DNA of 64,000 nucleotides from Rhizomicrobium sp. (lineage in GTDB: Bacteria > Pseudomonadota > Alphaproteobacteria > Micropepsales > Micropepsaceae). Position numbers and translations under genes: made by a program. The notes below the pieces were generated by a model that made no database searches, was not told the DNA's origin, and worked only from the letters and a program-made list of their open reading frames with translations. Where the stretch lies: contig JBBCGL010000001.1 in assembly GCA_037200385.1 (NCBI GenBank), positions 4,169,418 to 4,233,417 of the forward strand, in the 5' to 3' direction. This document shows, one piece after another, positions 61,008-64,000 of this stretch. Position 1 is the first letter of the stretch. The number at the start of each line of letters is the position of its first letter.

Positions 61008-62729
61008 TCAGCCGAAGGTGAACGCGAACGCCTGCACGCCGGGATCGAGGAACTCGATCGCGAAGGTCCGGTCGGTGACGGGGCCGTTCTGCCGGACCAG
61101 TTGATAGAGACGCTGACCGGCGATCGTGCCGAATCCCTTATCGTCCGTGTCCGCGCCATGGGCCGCCCCGGGCGGCGCGCCGTCCACCGTCACCCGGAAC
61201 CGCACCGGCTTGCCGTCCGGTCCAGGACCCAGCACGAGATGCAGGTCGCGGGCGTGGAAGCGAAAGACGATCTTGCCCGGCGCGCGGTCGAGCGCGGCAT
61301 GTTCGCCGGCGATGGTCCAGGTCCCGGCCAAGCCCCATTGGTTGAGCCGGAGCGTGGCCGGCACGGCGTACGCCTGCGGCGCATCGAATACCGGCGAGAC
61401 CGAGGCGAAATTCTCCGCCCGCGCATAACCGATATAGGTTTCCGGCGACTGCATGTCGGCATTGTCCGCGGCGGCCAGCGCGCCGGCGGCCCGGGGGTTG
61501 ACGATTCCGGCCGGCACGTTGCGATAGCCGGCTTCCGTCAGAAGCTTCTGGATGACTCTTTCGGAGTCGTCGTATTCGCCTTCGCCGAAATGATGGTGCC
61601 GGATGCGGCCTTGCGCATCGATGAAATAATGCGCCGGCCAGTACTCGTTGTTGAACGCCTGCCAGATCTTCAGGTCGTCGTCCAAGGCCACCGGATAGGT
61701 CACGCCGAGCGCGCGGACGGCGTTGCGGACATTGTCGAGGTCCTTCTCGAACGCGAACTCCGGCGCATGCACGCCGATCACGACCAGGCCGTGATCCTTG
61801 TACTTCGCCGCCCAGGCCCGGATGTAGGGCAGCGCGCGCAGGCAATTGATGCAGGAATAGGTCCAGAAATCCACCAGCACGACCTTGCCGCGCAATTGTG
61901 CCGGCGTGAGCGGCGGCGAATTGAGCCAGGCCGTGGCGCCGCCGAGCGATGGAAACGCGCCTTCGCTTGGCAGGTCGCTGCCGGCTACGGCATCGGTCTT
62001 TGTGGTGCGGGTTGGCAAGGCCTTGTCCACGAGCGCCTGTTCGAGGCCTGCGGTTTGGGCGAGCGACAGGCGCGCGAGGAGCCCGGTGTCCAGCCCGAAG
62101 GCGATCGCGACCACGCCGAGCAGCACCGCGACGCCCAGGCCGCGCCTGATCCACGCGCCGGCGCCCAGCGACCTCTTCATGAATGCGAATACGCGGCCGC
62201 CGACCAGCAGTGCGGCGGCGAGGGATGTCGCGGCACCCGCCGCATAGGCGAAGAGCAGAAGCGTCGTGCTGGCGCTCGCCCCCCGGATCGCGGCGCCGGT
62301 CAGGATCAGGCCGAGGATGGGTCCGGCGCATGGCGCCCAGAGCAGGCCGGTGGCGACGCCCAGCAGGAGCGAGCCGCCGATGCTGCCGGTCTTATCGCCG
62401 GTCCCCTGGCTGAGCCGGTCGCCGAGCGCCACGAGCGGGCGCGTCAGCCGCTCGGCGAGCGAATCCGACAGCAGCGTAAGCCCGAAAAAAGCGAGCAGGA
62501 TCAGCGCGGCGATCCGGCCATACTGGTTCGCATGGACGGCCCAGCTGCCGCCCAGCGTGGCAAGCGTTGCGATGGCGGCAAAGGTCAACGCCATTCCCAG
62601 CAGCAAAGGCAATCCCGAACGCACAAAGGGCTGATCGGCGCGCGCGAAGACGAACGGCAAGACCGGGAGGATGCACGGGCTGACGATCGTGAGGACGCCG
62701 CCGAGATAGGACAACAGGACAAGAATCAA
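61008..62729 (-). CDS. DipZ-like thiol-disulfide protein: CcdA membrane domain plus thioredoxin-like domain
   Basis: About 573 residues. Start TTG 62729 is set by GGGGAGG six bases upstream and yields the standard beginning LILVLLSYLGGVLTIVSPCI; an ATG at 62783 has no RBS. Residues 1-230: CcdA-type membrane domain with the two Cys (TIVSPCILPVLPF and GLLWAPCAGPILG). Residues 280-420: AlkhP/TlpA-like thioredoxin domain with VLVDFWTYSCINCLRALPYI. The rest is a beta domain (YARAENFASVSPVFDAPQAY). It moves electrons from the cytoplasm to periplasmic thiols, as in DipZ of mycobacteria. Confidence 0.9.
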   Translation of the reverse strand: MILVLLSYLGGVLTIVSPCILPVLPFVFARADQPFVRSGLPLLLGMALTFAAIATLATLGGSWAVHANQYGRIAALILLAFFGLTLLSDSLAERLTRPLVALGDRLSQGTGDKTGSIGGSLLLGVATGLLWAPCAGPILGLILTGAAIRGASASTTLLLFAYAAGAATSLAAALLVGGRVFAFMKRSLGAGAWIRRGLGVAVLLGVVAIAFGLDTGLLARLSLAQTAGLEQALVDKALPTRTTKTDAVAGSDLPSEGAFPSLGGATAWLNSPPLTPAQLRGKVVLVDFWTYSCINCLRALPYIRAWAAKYKDHGLVVIGVHAPEFAFEKDLDNVRNAVRALGVTYPVALDDDLKIWQAFNNEYWPAHYFIDAQGRIRHHHFGEGEYDDSERVIQKLLTEAGYRNVPAGIVNPRAAGALAAADNADMQSPETYIGYARAENFASVSPVFDAPQAYAVPATLRLNQWGLAGTWTIAGEHAALDRAPGKIVFRFHARDLHLVLGPGPDGKPVRFRVTVDGAPPGAAHGADTDDKGFGTIAGQRLYQLVRQNGPVTDRTFAIEFLDPGVQAFAFTFG

Positions 62730-62857
62730 GGCCGGCCTCCCCCTCGCAGGCGGCGTCGCGCCGGCGCGACGCCTGTTCGCCATGTGAAAGCGGAATCCAC
62801 ATCCCGAATGGCGTCATGCGCGATCTATATCACACAATCATCGGGCGTTGTGCGGAC

Positions 62858-64000
62858 TCAGAACAACGCCGCCGCCTTGGTGAGAGCGATGTAAAGTCCG
62901 ATCAGGAATGGAACGCCGACTGCCAGCCACGCCAGAATGCCGAGCCCGCCGAATCCGCCGCGCGCCGCGCTCGCGGCATCGGCCGTCGAACGGTCCTCAT
63001 GCTGCAGCGCGCGCTCGCGTGCCAATTGCTCTTCGCTCATGTAGTGCTTCTCGTTGACCGGCCGCACGAACAGATTGCAGAGCAGGCCGACGAACAGAAG
63101 TCCCGCCATGATGTAGAGCGTTCCGTCATAGACGAGGGCCTTCGGCACGCCATGCGCGAGCTGGGTGTCGCGCAGGCCGGCGATCAGGGCCGGTCCCGCC
63201 ACGCCCGCCACCGACCACGCGGTGATGAGCCGGCCGTGGATCGCGCCCACCATCTGTGTGCCGAAGATGTCGGCGAGATAAGCCGGAAGAGTCGCGAAGC
63301 CGCCGCCATACATGGTGATGATAATGCAGACCGAGGCGACGAACGCCGCCGCCAGGCCCATATGGCCCCAGGTGGGCAGGAGGCCGTAAAGGGCGATGCC
63401 GAGAAGGAAGAACACGAAATAGGTGTTCTTGCGTCCGAGATAGTCCGACAGCGAAGCCCAGAAGATGCGGCCGAGGCTGTTGAAGAGACTGATCAGGCCG
63501 ACGAGGCCCGCCGCCGCGGCGACGATGGCCGCCTTCTGCGCCGTGCTGAGCGCGGCATGCACGTCGAGGCCGACGAGCCGGCCGCCGAACACCTCCTGCA
63601 GCATCGGGCTTGCCATGGAGATCACCGCGATTCCGGCCGTGACGTTCATGCACAAGACGCCCCATATCAGCCAGAACTGCGGCGTCTTCCAGGCCGTGTC
63701 CAGATGGACGTGGCGGCCGGTGATCATGCCGCCGCTCGAGGCCGCCGGCACGGTCCAGCCGGCGGGCTTCCAACCGACCGGCGCGACACGGAAGCCGAAG
63801 GCGCCGAGCGCCATGGCGACGAAATAGATCGCGCCCAGCGCCATCAGCGTGGTCGACACGCCGGCCGTGCCGTCGGCCGCGAAGCGTGCCATCAGCCAGA
63901 CCGCGAGCGGCGAGCCGATCATCGCGCCGCCGCCATAGCCCATGATGGCGAAGCCCGTCGCCATGCCGCGGCGATCGGGAAACCACTTGATCAGGGTCGA
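62858..64000 (-). CDS. MFS transporter, oxalate/formate antiporter (OFA) type, 5' end outside window
   Basis: The frame is open through base 64000 (STLIKWFPDRRG, then MATGFAIMGYGGGAMIGSPL), so the first two or so helices are outside. Typical OFA parts follow: MITGRHVHLDTAWKTPQFWL, SLFNSLGRIFWASLSDYLGR, and FATLPAYLADIFGTQMVGAI then HGRLITAWSVAGVAGPAL. The C-terminal tail (YMSEEQLARERALQHED) and an extra final helix are normal for this group. Substrate not predictable; relatives carry oxalate, formate or other carboxylates. Confidence 0.9.
   Translation of the reverse strand, partial: STLIKWFPDRRGMATGFAIMGYGGGAMIGSPLAVWLMARFAADGTAGVSTTLMALGAIYFVAMALGAFGFRVAPVGWKPAGWTVPAASSGGMITGRHVHLDTAWKTPQFWLIWGVLCMNVTAGIAVISMASPMLQEVFGGRLVGLDVHAALSTAQKAAIVAAAAGLVGLISLFNSLGRIFWASLSDYLGRKNTYFVFFLLGIALYGLLPTWGHMGLAAAFVASVCIIITMYGGGFATLPAYLADIFGTQMVGAIHGRLITAWSVAGVAGPALIAGLRDTQLAHGVPKALVYDGTLYIMAGLLFVGLLCNLFVRPVNEKHYMSEEQLARERALQHEDRSTADAASAARGGFGGLGILAWLAVGVPFLIGLYIALTKAAALF

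Noticed and set aside
60018..62894. 958-codon plus-strand ORF
   Set aside because: Crosses nrdB out of frame and dipZ in antisense; composition is Arg/Ala/Gly-rich as expected for shadow frames in GC-rich DNA.
1..64000. CRISPR array, rRNA genes, intact insertion sequences
   Set aside because: No regularly spaced repeats, no rRNA signature and no transposase similarity were seen on either strand.

Overview
This GC-rich window comes from an alphaproteobacterium. The signs are a ROSE RNA thermometer and RpoH-type promoters in front of small heat-shock genes, a split PntAA/PntAB/PntB transhydrogenase, TonB-dependent uptake, and PqqD/HprK-type RiPP genes. The order cannot be fixed from sequence alone. 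Much of the window looks like accessory DNA. Two 45-nt 3' fragments of a tRNA-Val(GAC) gene (14675-14719 and 59837-59881) lie in direct orientation, and each is preceded by a related stretch of about 120 bp. A tyrosine-recombinase C-terminal remnant sits just inside the left copy. I read 14.7-59.9 kb as one integrated island, and the DNA to its left as probably the right part of another element that used the same tRNA site.

Left part (1-14.7 kb). A heavy-metal efflux outer-membrane gene (cut by the window edge), a CDF exporter and a LysR remnant come first. A heat-stress block follows: MarC, two secreted hypotheticals, two Hsp20s, and a chimera of half a GroES with a small accessory domain. 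Three promoters of the form CTTGAA(A/G)-N15-CTA(G/A)AT and one ROSE element serve it. Next is a homoprotocatechuate-type meta-cleavage cluster: hydratase and aldolase on the minus strand, a TetR regulator, then HpaB-like monooxygenase, HpaE-like dehydrogenase, extradiol dioxygenase and FAA hydrolase on the plus strand. It ends in a 32-codon ORF against the island boundary.

Island, left half (14.7-36.9 kb). Small membrane, SHOCT, PRC-barrel and slipin genes are followed by a long plus-strand redox run: alcohol dehydrogenase, succinate-semialdehyde-type dehydrogenase, PntAA-AB-B, ribosome hibernation factor, two more alcohol dehydrogenases, 6-phosphogluconate dehydrogenase, oleate hydratase and a quinone reductase. 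A CDF transporter, two flavoproteins, an alpha/beta hydrolase and a DUF302 protein follow. A 5'-truncated dehydrogenase and a frameshifted catalase end this half.

Island, right half (37-59.9 kb). A 1214-residue protein of unknown function leads into two lasso-peptide-like RiPP clusters. Each has a PqqD-type recognition protein (B1), an asparagine-synthetase-like cyclase (C), an HPr-kinase-like peptide kinase and a sulfotransferase. Only the second has the transglutaminase-like leader peptidase (B2). I found three short precursor genes: 47005-47163 minus, 56760-56936 plus and 57189-57359 plus. All share a Trp-x-x-Pro-x-[Val/Ile] leader motif and all end in Ser, the residue that paeninodin-type kinases phosphorylate. 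Between the clusters lie a tandem TetR protein, a TonB-dependent receptor and a Tat-exported PhoD-type phosphatase, which may form a matching uptake and processing module. This twin kinase/sulfotransferase lasso system is the most interesting content.

Right flank (59.9-64 kb). nrdB follows, with its 5' end fused to the attachment repeat. Then come a DipZ-like thiol-disulfide membrane protein and an oxalate/formate-type MFS transporter that runs off the window.
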